DNA from: JACMLC01 sp963720235
GTDB lineage: Bacteria; Acidobacteriota; Blastocatellia; Pyrinomonadales; Pyrinomonadaceae
Assembly: GCA_963720235.1 (NCBI GenBank)
Contig: OY970389.1
Coordinates: 248,001 to 312,000, forward strand
DNA: 64,000 nucleotides
Direction: 5' to 3'
Both the position numbers and the translations under genes were made by a program. The notes below the pieces were generated by a model. That model was not told the origin of the DNA. It worked only from the letters and a program-made list of their open reading frames with translations, and searched no databases. Each line of letters begins with the position of its first letter. Position 1 is the stretch's first letter. Positions 41,106 to 49,009 of the stretch are shown one piece after another.

Positions 41106-42035
41106 TCAAACGCGAGCCGTAGAAGATTGAACTGAGCCGCGCACGCGCTCTGTTTCTTGCTCGAAGATAAAAGCGAGCGATTTGTAAATCAGCTTGGCGC
41201 ACAGGAAGGCAGAAGCATCGAAGCCTTCGACATAAGAGTATTCCGTCAAATCCATCCCGACCACCCTGCGCTTGCGCGCGAGCGTGCGAATCAGCCCGAT
41301 GGTTTCGTACCAGCCAAGCCCGCCCGGTTCAGGCGTGCCTGTCTGCGCGACGAGCGAAGGGTCAAGGCCGTCTATGTCTATCGTCAGATAAACATTTTCG
41401 GTCAGAGAGTCCACAGCAGCATCCCACCAGTCAGTCTTGCCGACAATATCTTTGGCCCAGAAGATGCGCGTCGGCAAACTATCGAGCGCGCGCGCCTCTT
41501 CGGCAGAGATGGAGCGTATGCCGCATTGCACGGAAGGGATGCGCATGTCGCGCACGACGCGCGCCATGATTGAAGCATGCGAGTGCGGCGTCCCGTCGTA
41601 TGTATCGCGCAGGTCTGCATGCGCGTCTATCTGTAAGACTGAAAGGTTGCCATACTTCTCTGCATGCGCGCGTATGACAGGCGCGCTGACGGAATGTTCG
41701 CCGCCAATCATCGTCACGAACTTGCCTGTCTCGACCAACTCCTTCGCGCGCTCATAGAGCGATTGCATCATCCTTTCGGGCGGCTCAACCGAAGGCGACT
41801 CCGCGACAGTGTGTATGCCAAGCTTATAAACCTCTGCATCCGTCTCTTCGTCGTAAAGCTCCATATTGCGCGAAGCATCAATCACGGCCTGCGCACCCAA
41901 ACCCGTCCCTGTGCCGTAAGAGACAGTCCCTTCGTAAGAGACAGGCCACACAACAACGCGCGCCCGCTCGAAATCGGAAAACTCTTCCTCGGCAATCCCG
42001 CCGAAGTTCATTGGAAGTTCTGCTGATTCAGACAT
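41106..42035 (-). CDS. speB: Agmatinase
   Basis: A 309-residue ureohydrolase that hydrolyses agmatine to putrescine and urea. The Mn-binding motifs are visible: GGEHSVSAP (His), DAHADLRD (Asp-His-Asp) and IDIDGLDPS (Asp-Asp). The total length and the SHASIM segment fit agmatinase. ATG 42035 is preferred over TTG 42041; the ribosome site is weak. With arginine decarboxylase (43937-45874) and a DHS-like enzyme (42782-43843) it forms a polyamine route: arginine to agmatine to putrescine, then on to a larger polyamine. Arginase or guanidinobutyrase activity cannot be excluded but the context favours agmatine. Confidence 0.88.
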   Translation of the reverse strand: MSESAELPMNFGGIAEEEFSDFERARVVVWPVSYEGTVSYGTGTGLGAQAVIDASRNMELYDEETDAEVYKLGIHTVAESPSVEPPERMMQSLYERAKELVETGKFVTMIGGEHSVSAPVIRAHAEKYGNLSVLQIDAHADLRDTYDGTPHSHASIMARVVRDMRIPSVQCGIRSISAEEARALDSLPTRIFWAKDIVGKTDWWDAAVDSLTENVYLTIDIDGLDPSLVAQTGTPEPGGLGWYETIGLIRTLARKRRVVGMDLTEYSYVEGFDASAFLCAKLIYKSLAFIFEQETERVRGSVQSSTARV

Positions 42036-42108
42036 GCGCAAAGTTTACAGAAATCAGAAGAGAGAAGCTAGTAGTCAGCAGAAAACAGTGAGTGCTATAA
42101 TTCGATTC

Positions 42109-42336
42109 ATGAAAGTCCTGAATTACACGGTTATCATGACGCCGGACGAGACAGGCGGTTATGTCGTCACCTGTCCCGCGCTGCCGGGCTTAGTCACGGA
42201 AGGCGACACGCTGGAAGAGGCGCGTGTGATGGCTGCTGATGCCATTCGAGGTTATCTTGAAGTTCTGAGGGAAGACGGCAAGCCAATCCCTACCGACAAT
42301 TCAATCGCTGAAGAAATAGCTGTTGAAATGGCTTGA
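42109..42336 (+). CDS. hicB: HicB-family antitoxin
   Basis: A 75-residue protein of the HicB/YcfA-type antitoxin family: LNYTVIMTPDETGGYVVTC, then PALPGLVTEGDTLEEARVM (about 24-43), the typical HicB core that mimics RNase H. It should bind and block the HicA toxin. No separate DNA-binding domain is visible after about residue 70; autoregulation could still occur. ATG 42109 starts MKVLNYTV; the longer reading from 42034 is a repeat-like leader. It faces the hicA gene, tail to tail, 32 bases away, which is unusual: these pairs are normally on the same strand. It lies within the polyamine locus. Confidence 0.85.
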   Translation: MKVLNYTVIMTPDETGGYVVTCPALPGLVTEGDTLEEARVMAADAIRGYLEVLREDGKPIPTDNSIAEEIAVEMA

Positions 42337-42368
42337 CTGATTCCCAGTCCTCTAAAATCACCTAAGCC

Positions 42369-42590
42369 TTAAAGTAAATCCAAAAACTCTTCAACAGTTA
42401 GACCGGATTGGTTGATAATAGATACTAGCGTACCTCTCTTCAAATCTTTATTGTGATATGGAACAGTGACGATTTGTCTTTCCTTTTTTAGAATATAGTG
42501 ACTTCCTGTTATACGCCGGATTTCGAATCCATTTCGCTCAAGTGCCTTAATAACAAATTTGGGTTTGAGCACAGGCAGCTTTCCAGCCAT
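42369..42590 (-). CDS. hicA: HicA-family mRNA interferase toxin
   Basis: A 73-residue toxin-like protein with the double-stranded-RNA-binding-like fold. The catalytic His is in TGSHYILKKE (about 29-38), and VTVPYHNKDLKRGTL follows, as in HicA/YcfA. HicA proteins cleave mRNA and tmRNA; the antitoxin HicB neutralises them. ATG 42590 has AGAGGAAG upstream. The gene is convergent with hicB rather than in the usual hicA-hicB operon, so co-expression would need separate promoters. All signature residues are intact, so it looks functional. Confidence 0.85.
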   Translation of the reverse strand: MAGKLPVLKPKFVIKALERNGFEIRRITGSHYILKKERQIVTVPYHNKDLKRGTLVSIINQSGLTVEEFLDLL

Positions 42591-42722
42591 TTATTCTTCC
42601 TCTTTCAACTTTATATTTCCCCCTTATTAAATATCAAAGCATAGAGCAGATTTTTTCTGCAATAAAAAAGTCTGGATAGGAAAAATACAACAATAGAGCT
42701 TCTTACTTGTGGTCATAGAAAA

Positions 42723-42759
42723 GCCAGTAGTCAGTATTGCTGTTCTACTGACTACTGGC
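42723..42759. terminator. Hairpin after the DHS-like gene
   Basis: GCCAGTAGTCAGTA (42723-42736) and TACTGACTACTGGC (42746-42759) are perfect 14-base arms around a 9-base loop. It lies 22 bases after the stop of the DHS-like gene (42782, minus strand), a natural terminator position. No long T tract is seen. Confidence 0.55.
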
Positions 42760-42781
42760 TACTGTTTACTGCCTACTGCTC

Positions 42782-43843
42782 TTACGGTACTTCAATCGTC
42801 AAATCTTTACCCGTAAAAGTAAAGTTCGGGCGTTTGCGGCCTTTCATGTATTTGGCTGCGGTTTGCGAGAGGGCTGTGACGAGGATGGGGAGCGCGATGG
42901 TTGCGTCGCAGTTGACGTAGGCAGTGTGTGCGCCGCGCGCGAGTTTGCCGTAGATGAGCGAGTCGTCGCTGGCCGTGGCGTTGGAGCGTCCGCCCGGATG
43001 CGGCGCGTCGGTCGCGACAGTGATGGCATACTTGTGTCCGCGCGCGGGAGTCTTGACGATGTTGGTGGCGACTTCCATCTGCTGTATGAAACTCTTGCTT
43101 GTTCCGCCGCCGAGATTAATAACGCCAGTGACGCGCGAGCGCGCGGCAATCTGCGTCATGTCGAGCACATCCTGTATGAGGTCGAACTGGAAATTGTTCT
43201 TCTTCTCAAAGCGTGCGGCGGCGATGCCGATGGCAATCGCGCTGTTGGCGATGGACGGGCAGAAGACAGGCACGCGTGCTTTGTAGGCGGAAGTCAAAAC
43301 GCCGTCCTCTGTGGCAATCTCCGCCAACTCGCGGCCTAAGAGATGTAGAAACTCGCGCGTTGAATAGGGGCGCGTCTGGTCCAGTTGATTGGCAAAGCCT
43401 CCGACCCATTCGTCCGCTTCACGGTATTCCTCGTCGCTCGCCAGCAAATCCCACATGCGGTTAATCTGCGAGGCTTCCAATTCCACATCCGTCATCGAAG
43501 GATGCGCTTGAAAGTGATGCCTGCCGAGCGTTTCATGCAGGTCGTGAAAAATAATCGAGCCTGAGAGCACGAGTACGTCAACGAACCGGTTCTTAATCAC
43601 GTAGGCCAGCAGGCGACGCATCCCCGCCGGAATCAACGCGCCTGAGCCGGCGACGAAAATCGTCGTGTTGTCGCCCAGCATGTCGAGCCAGATGCGGTGT
43701 GATTCAGCCAGTTGCCGCCCGCCAAAGCCTGTCCCTTCCATCTTTTCCAGCAGCCCTGCGACGGAACGGTCGCGGTCAACCTGCACGGGGCGCGTCGGCA
43801 TCGTCAGATACTTCGACGCTCTGGGTTTTCGTTGAGTGACCAT
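42782..43843 (-). CDS. Deoxyhypusine synthase-like aminobutyltransferase
   Basis: A 353-residue NAD-dependent enzyme of the deoxyhypusine synthase/homospermidine synthase family. NAD-binding motifs are IFVAGSGALIPAGM and VINLGGGTSKS; the segment DSLIYGKLARGA holds the Lys matching the catalytic Lys of deoxyhypusine synthase. Bacteria have no eIF5A, so such proteins here act on polyamines, most likely making homospermidine from putrescine. It sits between agmatinase and arginine decarboxylase on the same strand. The start ATG 43843 has no clear ribosome site. Which substrate it uses, spermidine or putrescine, cannot be told from sequence. Confidence 0.84.
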   Translation of the reverse strand: MVTQRKPRASKYLTMPTRPVQVDRDRSVAGLLEKMEGTGFGGRQLAESHRIWLDMLGDNTTIFVAGSGALIPAGMRRLLAYVIKNRFVDVLVLSGSIIFHDLHETLGRHHFQAHPSMTDVELEASQINRMWDLLASDEEYREADEWVGGFANQLDQTRPYSTREFLHLLGRELAEIATEDGVLTSAYKARVPVFCPSIANSAIAIGIAAARFEKKNNFQFDLIQDVLDMTQIAARSRVTGVINLGGGTSKSFIQQMEVATNIVKTPARGHKYAITVATDAPHPGGRSNATASDDSLIYGKLARGAHTAYVNCDATIALPILVTALSQTAAKYMKGRKRPNFTFTGKDLTIEVP

Positions 43844-43936
43844 AAAGGTGGTGTCATCCTTATCTAGTAAATAGTTGAATTGTGAATCATAAATGGTGAA
43901 CGAGAGAAACGCGCTCGTCTATTTACTATTTGCCAT

Positions 43937-45874
43937 TTACGATTTACGGCCCTTGTTGTTATCGCCGCCGTTAACCGCGAGGTAGGTGTACGCGCTAAAG
44001 CGCGCTTCGTAGAATTCTGTAATCTCTGCGCCTTCCGCTTCCGTTAAGTCGCCGCGCTTGACGCGCTGCGCGACCTGTCTGCGAAAGCCGTCATGGAGCA
44101 CGCTGCGCTCATAGCGTGCGCGCTCTGCTGCTTCGCCGATGGATGTGCCGCGAATAACTTTTTTGATTAAATAGCCGTCCTCATCTATGTGTATCTGAGC
44201 TTCGTTTGGCGCGCCGAACAGGTTGTGATTGTTGCCCATCACTTCCTGATAAGCTCCGACGAGCATAAAGGCTAAGTAATACGGCTCGCCCTTGTGCAGC
44301 GGGTGAAGCTCAAGCACTTGCTTGACATCATGCAGGTCAACAAACTTATCCACGATGCCGTCCGAGTCGCAGGTGATGTCGCAGAGCGTGGCGTATTCGG
44401 TCGGCGCTTTGTTCAATCCGTGAATCGGCAGGATTGGAAACAACTGGTCCAGAGCCCAGTGATCCGGCACAGAGCGAAAGACGGAAAAGTTTGTCAGATA
44501 TTTAGCGCACAGGAGTTTTCGCAAATCGTCAAACTCTTCGGCCACATACTTGGCCTGCTGCGCGTATTTGTCCGCGCGCTCGCAAACATCCCAGAAGAGC
44601 ACTTCGCCTTTGGCCCTGTCTTCCAATGTGATGAGGCCCAGATTGAACATCGTGAAAAGCTCGTCGCGATGCTCAAGCGCGTCGTGGTAATACTCTCTGT
44701 AATTTTTCGGGCCGATGGTCTCGCGCAAGTCGCTGAGCTCGACAACCACCTGCGGGTCGTCTTCGTTGAGTTCAATCGGCGTGATGTCTTCGACTACGGT
44801 TTCAATCTCGTCCACGACGTTTGTGATAAGAATGGCGTGATAAGCCGCGAGGAAGCGACCCGATTCCTGTATGATTGTCGGGTGCGGCACATTCTCGTCG
44901 TCGCAAACCTGCTTGATGGTGTAAGTCACATCGTTGGCGAATTCCTGCGCCGTGTAGTTGGCGGAAGAATCAAACGCAGTCTTCGAGCCGTCGTAATCCA
45001 CAGCCATCCCGCCGCCTACATCAAGGTAATCAATCGGCGCTTTCATCTGCTTGACTTTGGCATAGACGCGCGCCGCTTCCTTCATAGCGTTCTTGATGCG
45101 CTTGATGTCTGTCAGTTGCGAGCCGATGTGAAAATGCAGGAGGCGCAGCATGTCCATACGGTCTGCTTCCTGCAAGCGACGTATGACTTCAAGGATTTCT
45201 GTTGTCGTCAGACCGAACTTGGCAGCCTCGCCGCCGGACTTTTCCCAACGACCGGAGCCTTTTGAATAAAGCTTAACGCGCATGCCAATCATCGGCAGCG
45301 CGCTTTCACCTTCGTGCTCGTCCGCGAGAGTGAGAATATGCTCAAGCTCGCTCATCTTTTCGATGACGATGACGACCTGCTTGCCTGATTTAGCTCCGAT
45401 AAAAGCAAGCTGGATAAACTCTTTATCTTTGAAACCGTTCAGGACGAGCAGGCTTTCCGCCGATTGCTCCATCGCGAGCGCGGCATAGAGTTCCGCCTTT
45501 GAGCCTGCTTCGAGCCCGAAATCGTAACGCGAGCCTTCGCGCAGGTATTCTTCGACAACCGAACGCTGCTGGTTGACCTTCATCGGATAGACGCACATGT
45601 GCGCGCCTTCGTATTCAAATTCGCGTATGGAGTTGCGGAAGGCTTTTTGCAGTTTGCGCACCTGCGCGGCGACAAGCTGCGGAAATCTCAAGAGGACTGG
45701 GGCCTGTATGCCGCGACGGCGCAGGTCGTCTATGATTTCTTTCAAATCCGCAGCGCGCGTATCATTTTCAGAGGGGCGGACAATTAGATTCCCCTTGCGA
45801 TTGACGCCGAAATATCCGGCGCCCCAGTTTTCTATGCCATAGGTTTCGAGCGTCTGTTCAATAGCCGTCGTCAA
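43937..45874 (-). CDS. speA: Biosynthetic arginine decarboxylase
   Basis: A 645-residue PLP enzyme (fold III) that decarboxylates arginine to agmatine. The N-terminal part GIENWGAGYFGVNRKGNLIV, the PLP lysine segment MCVYPMKVNQQRSVVEEYL (about 95-113), the phosphate-binding LLHFHIGSQLTDIKRIKNAM and the Gly-rich YLDVGGGMAVDYDGS all match SpeA. The length is slightly long, as usual for SpeA (about 630-660). The start is TTG at 45874, supported by GGAG eight bases upstream. It is the first gene of the minus-strand polyamine set. A short leader reading frame ends 27 bases before it (see finding). Confidence 0.95.
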   Translation of the reverse strand: MTTAIEQTLETYGIENWGAGYFGVNRKGNLIVRPSENDTRAADLKEIIDDLRRRGIQAPVLLRFPQLVAAQVRKLQKAFRNSIREFEYEGAHMCVYPMKVNQQRSVVEEYLREGSRYDFGLEAGSKAELYAALAMEQSAESLLVLNGFKDKEFIQLAFIGAKSGKQVVIVIEKMSELEHILTLADEHEGESALPMIGMRVKLYSKGSGRWEKSGGEAAKFGLTTTEILEVIRRLQEADRMDMLRLLHFHIGSQLTDIKRIKNAMKEAARVYAKVKQMKAPIDYLDVGGGMAVDYDGSKTAFDSSANYTAQEFANDVTYTIKQVCDDENVPHPTIIQESGRFLAAYHAILITNVVDEIETVVEDITPIELNEDDPQVVVELSDLRETIGPKNYREYYHDALEHRDELFTMFNLGLITLEDRAKGEVLFWDVCERADKYAQQAKYVAEEFDDLRKLLCAKYLTNFSVFRSVPDHWALDQLFPILPIHGLNKAPTEYATLCDITCDSDGIVDKFVDLHDVKQVLELHPLHKGEPYYLAFMLVGAYQEVMGNNHNLFGAPNEAQIHIDEDGYLIKKVIRGTSIGEAAERARYERSVLHDGFRRQVAQRVKRGDLTEAEGAEITEFYEARFSAYTYLAVNGGDNNKGRKS

Positions 45875-45900
45875 TTCGCAGTCTCCTACCTTGTAGCTCT

Positions 45901-45942
45901 TTATGCCTGCATGATCTCGCTATCGTCGAGACGCAAGGGCAT
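45901..45942 (-). other. Possible leader peptide frame upstream of speA
   Basis: ATG at 45942 to TAA at 45901 encodes MPLRLDDSEIMQA. It lies 26 bases upstream of the TTG start of speA, within the untranslated leader. A GACGGG precedes the ATG, a poor ribosome site. Attenuation-type control of polyamine genes by small leader peptides is known elsewhere, but there is nothing here to prove expression. Confidence 0.25.
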
Positions 45943-46141
45943 CCCGTCGGAATGTCGTGGGGGACTTTCATGGCTGGATCACTAGGGGCGCAATGTAACA
46001 GAAAATGCGTAGGCGGTCAAAAACTATTTTTTTGCGCCCGATTCCACGCCTTATGCGGTTAAACTTACAGCCAGTAAAGGTTTAAGGGAAAGAAGAAGCT
46101 GCGCTCGTGTTGCGTCTTCCACTCATCGTGCAGCAAACAGC
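45943..46141. other. Divergent intergenic stretch between speA and glnA, no gene
   Basis: Together with the leader frame above and the glnA promoter below, this makes up the 425-base divergent gap between speA and glnA. I see no open reading frame of interest on either strand, no tRNA, and no long inverted repeat. It should contain the speA promoter on the minus strand, but I could not pick out a convincing -35/-10 pair. Confidence 0.5.
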
Positions 46142-46169
46142 TTGACACGGGCGCGCGCGTCAATATAAT
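46142..46169 (+). promoter_or_regulatory. Near-consensus sigma70 promoter of glnA
   Basis: TTGACA at 46142-46147 and TATAAT at 46164-46169 are separated by 16 bases (optimum 17); both hexamers are exact consensus. The glnA start is 131 bases downstream of the -10 box, leaving a long leader. This is by far the best promoter match in the window. Confidence 0.75.
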
Positions 46170-46299
46170 GCGAAGCTTTTACGCGCTGCTCAGATGATAC
46201 TCGCCGCGCTCGCGCACGCCAGCCACGACTCGGAAATCTCGCCGCACCATCACGGCGACGTGAACCTTCGACACTCCATAATTTTCAACAGGAGATTAT

Positions 46300-47724
46300 A
46301 TGAACGCAAAAACAGCCTTGAAGTATGCCTCCGACCAGGGAGCAAAATTTGTCTCGGTCAGATTCACAGACCTGCCCGGCGCATGGCATCACCTGACCTT
46401 TCCTATCGCACAGCTTGGAGAAGAATCTTTTGAAGACGGTTTTGGTTTTGATGCCTCAAGTTTGCGCGGCTGGGCCGCGATTAATGAATCGGACATGCTG
46501 CTCGTCCCGGAATCCACGCGCTTCTGGATGGATCCGTTTGCGGACGAGCCGACCCTCTGCCTGATTGCCAACGCCGTTGACCCGATTACCAAAGAAGGCT
46601 ACGGCATGGACCCGCGCTCGGTCGCTTCGAGGGCCGAAAGCTATCTGAAGTTTACGGGCCTCGCAGACACAGCCTTCTTCGGCCCTGAAGCAGAGTTTTT
46701 CGTCTTCGATAATGTCAAGTTTCATAACGACCAGAACTCCGCCGGATACACTGTAGATTCTGACGAAGCGCACTGGAACAGTGGGCGCAACGCGGACGAG
46801 TTTCACGGCACAAACCTCGGCTATCGCATACGCGCCAAAGAGGGCTATGTGCCGGTGCCGCCGGTAGATTCTCTGAGCGACTTACGCTCGGAGATTTCCC
46901 TGACGCTCGGACAGGTCGGCATCGATGTTGAATGCCATCATCACGAAGTCGCGACCGCCGGACAATGCGAGATAGACTTTCGTTTCTCGACCCTGCTCGG
47001 CACAGCAGACAATTTGCAGCTTTTCAAATATGTCGTACGCAACACAGCCTACAGCTACGGCAAGTCCGCGACCTTCATGCCCAAGCCGCTCTACGGCGAC
47101 AACGGCTCCGGGATGCACGTTCATCAATCGCTCTGGAAAGATGAGAAACCGCTTTTCGCTGGCGACGGTTACGCAGGACTTTCTGAGATGGCGCGCTTTT
47201 ACATCGGCGGACTCTTGAAACATGCTGCGGCGGTCGTAGCCTTTGCCGCGCCGACAACCAACAGCTACAAGCGTCTCGTTCCGGGCTTTGAAGCTCCAGT
47301 CAATCTGGCCTACTCCGCGCGCAATCGCTCGGCGGCGATTCGCATTCCAATGTTCTCGACGAACCCGAAACAGAAGCGGCTAGAGTTTCGTCCGCCAGAC
47401 CCGTCCTGCAATCCTTACCTGGCATTTTCAGCAATGCTGCTCGCAGGGCTAGACGGCATACACAATCGCATTGATCCGGGCGAACCGCTCGACAAAGATA
47501 TTTACGATTTGTCGCCCGAAGCCTTGAAGGATGTGCCATCCCTGCCCGGCTCGCTCGATGAATCCTTGAAGGCGTTGGAAGCCGACCACGACTTTCTCTT
47601 GAAAGGCGATGTCTTCACAACTCAACTGATTGACCGCTGGATTTCTTACAAACGTGAGAAAGAGATTCAGCCTCTACGCATGCGCCCGCACCCGCTTGAG
47701 TTCGGAATGTATTTTGACGTTTAG
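46300..47724 (+). CDS. glnA: Glutamine synthetase type I
   Basis: A 474-residue enzyme that makes glutamine from glutamate, ammonia and ATP. GFGFDASSLRGW, EAEFFVFDNV, the beta-Grasp and ATP-binding NGSGMHVHQSLWKDEKPLF and the C-terminal RPPDPSCNPYLAFSAML are all type I signatures. The adenylylation loop is present: Tyr 402 in DKDIYDLSPE corresponds to Tyr 397 of the E. coli enzyme. It should be controlled by adenylylation, and the glnE gene is 3.7 kb downstream. ATG 46300 has AGGAG seven bases upstream. Expression is from the promoter at 46142. The 3' flank holds a 21 bp tandem array. Confidence 0.97.
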   Translation: MNAKTALKYASDQGAKFVSVRFTDLPGAWHHLTFPIAQLGEESFEDGFGFDASSLRGWAAINESDMLLVPESTRFWMDPFADEPTLCLIANAVDPITKEGYGMDPRSVASRAESYLKFTGLADTAFFGPEAEFFVFDNVKFHNDQNSAGYTVDSDEAHWNSGRNADEFHGTNLGYRIRAKEGYVPVPPVDSLSDLRSEISLTLGQVGIDVECHHHEVATAGQCEIDFRFSTLLGTADNLQLFKYVVRNTAYSYGKSATFMPKPLYGDNGSGMHVHQSLWKDEKPLFAGDGYAGLSEMARFYIGGLLKHAAAVVAFAAPTTNSYKRLVPGFEAPVNLAYSARNRSAAIRIPMFSTNPKQKRLEFRPPDPSCNPYLAFSAMLLAGLDGIHNRIDPGEPLDKDIYDLSPEALKDVPSLPGSLDESLKALEADHDFLLKGDVFTTQLIDRWISYKREKEIQPLRMRPHPLEFGMYFDV

Positions 47725-47750
47725 AGGGCTTACCATCTTAATCTGTGTAG

Positions 47751-48034
47751 CTGGTTAAAGATTTCAACGAGCTAGTTTGAAGATTCAACCAGCAGTTTGA
47801 AATTTCAACTGGTCGGTTGAATCTTCAAACTGCCGATTTGAAAAATAAACTCGCTGGTTGAAATTTCCAACTGACTAGTTGAATCTTCAAACTACTGGTT
47901 GAATCTTCAAACTGACTGGTTGAAATATTCAACCGGAGTGCTGAAAGTTTCAACCGACCAGTTGAAATTTCAAACTAAGCGGTTGAAAATTCCAACCGAC
48001 CAGTTGAAATCTTTAACTTGCCAGCTGAAAACAC
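47751..48034. repeat. Degenerate 21 bp tandem array of TTGAA/TTCAA units (array 1)
   Basis: About 13 units plus a partial one, 20-22 bases each (mean 20.8), typified by CTGGTTGAAATTTCCAACTGA. Each unit holds a near-palindrome TTGAA-n-TTCAA with a variable GG/CC flank (CTGGTT, CCAGTT, GCGGTT). Units differ in sequence and slightly in length, so no reading frame is kept. It fills the gap between glnA and the next gene on the same strand (338 bases). Confidence 0.9.
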
Positions 48035-48062
48035 TTTTGCCCTTTTATTCTAATGTTTTCTC

Positions 48063-48680
48063 ATGCTTATAGAGCCTGTCACACTCGTTGGAAAATTCGT
48101 CCGGCTTGAGCCTTTATCGCTAGAGCATCATACGGCTTTGTCTGATGTAGGTTTGGATGAAGAACTCTGGCGATGGAATCCGCAGCCTGTCACGACTGCG
48201 GAAGAGATGCGCGCTTATATCTTGGACGCGCTCGCAGGTCAGGCGCGCGGCATGTTTCTGCCGTTTGCGACCATCGAAAAATCTTCCGGCAAGGCCATTG
48301 GCTCAACACGCTTCGGCAATATTGATATGCCGAACCGCCGCGCCGAAATCGGCTGGACATGGATTGCGCTTAACTGGCAACGCACGGCTGTCAACACGGA
48401 AGCCAAGTATCTAATGCTCCGCCACGCCTTTGAAGTCTTAGGCTGCATGCGAGTCGAATTCAAGACAGACTCGCTCAACGAGCGTTCGCGCGCAGCCATC
48501 GCCCGCCTCGGCGCGAAAGAGGAAGGCATCTTTCGCAAACACATGACGACCTCTACGGGCCGCGTCCGCCACTCAGTCTATTTCAGCATCATTGACGACG
48601 AATGGCCTGAGATAAAAAAGGGGCTGGAAGAAAAATTGAAATACAACGCACTAACGCAGCCATCCGAAAAGAGAGGTTAA
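48063..48680 (+). CDS. GNAT family N-acetyltransferase (RimJ/RimL-like)
   Basis: A 205-residue acyl-CoA-dependent acetyltransferase. FVRLEPLSLEHH is the typical opening; STRFGNIDMPNRRAEIGWTWI is the beta4 region, NTEAKYLMLRHAFEVLGCMR is the acetyl-CoA loop, and LNERSRAAIARLGAKEEGIFR the C-terminal helix. It matches the RimJ/RimL or ribosomal/amino-acid N-acetyltransferase group; the substrate is unknown. ATG 48063 follows the 21 bp array; the ribosome site is not clear. The next gene on the opposite strand ends three bases beyond its stop. Confidence 0.87.
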   Translation: MLIEPVTLVGKFVRLEPLSLEHHTALSDVGLDEELWRWNPQPVTTAEEMRAYILDALAGQARGMFLPFATIEKSSGKAIGSTRFGNIDMPNRRAEIGWTWIALNWQRTAVNTEAKYLMLRHAFEVLGCMRVEFKTDSLNERSRAAIARLGAKEEGIFRKHMTTSTGRVRHSVYFSIIDDEWPEIKKGLEEKLKYNALTQPSEKRG

Positions 48681-48682
48681 GC

Positions 48683-49009
48683 TCATCTGGGCAACTCAAT
48701 CTGCCAGACCTCGCCCGGCCTGACTTGCTTCAGCGTTTCAAGAGCTTGAGGAATTAAAGGCTTGAGTGTGTGATAAGAATTGTCCTTCGCCAGCAGAATC
48801 AAGACGGCGATGTCGAAGGAGCGAATATTCTGTTGATGCACAATGTTCCGGTCAACCGTGATGAGTACATCGAAATGGCCCGAAGCCGCGCGCAGAAGCT
48901 TACCATTCTTGAGACCTTTGATTCCGGCTTCGTCAACGGTTTTGACATCATGCCCGATTAAGTCTCGTTTCAGATAGCGCGTGACGCATTCATCAAGCAG
49001 CAGCTTCAT
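48683..49009 (-). CDS. PIN-like toxin (DUF5615)
   Basis: A 108-residue protein of the DUF5615/PIN-like family. MKLLLDECVTRYL at the start and VLITVDRNI near residue 65 supply the conserved acidic residues of a metal-dependent nuclease. It forms a probable toxin-antitoxin pair with the DUF433 gene upstream: the antitoxin stop lies 17 bases inside this gene. ATG 49009 gives MKLLLDE, matching the family; the longer frame from 49048 overlaps the antitoxin. Function as an RNase is inferred from family, not shown. Confidence 0.8.
   Translation of the reverse strand: MKLLLDECVTRYLKRDLIGHDVKTVDEAGIKGLKNGKLLRAASGHFDVLITVDRNIVHQQNIRSFDIAVLILLAKDNSYHTLKPLIPQALETLKQVRPGEVWQIELPR

Noticed and set aside
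42782..43843. True deoxyhypusine synthase for eIF5A
   Set aside because: No bacterial eIF5A exists and it sits between polyamine genes, so a polyamine substrate is more likely.
45943..46299. Riboswitch in the speA/glnA gap
   Set aside because: I see no recognisable aptamer motifs, only the promoter and the leader frame.
47751..48034. CRISPR-like look of the repeat array
   Set aside because: Units are contiguous and 20-22 bases with no spacers; they are diverged and near-palindromic within each unit, and no cas genes are near.
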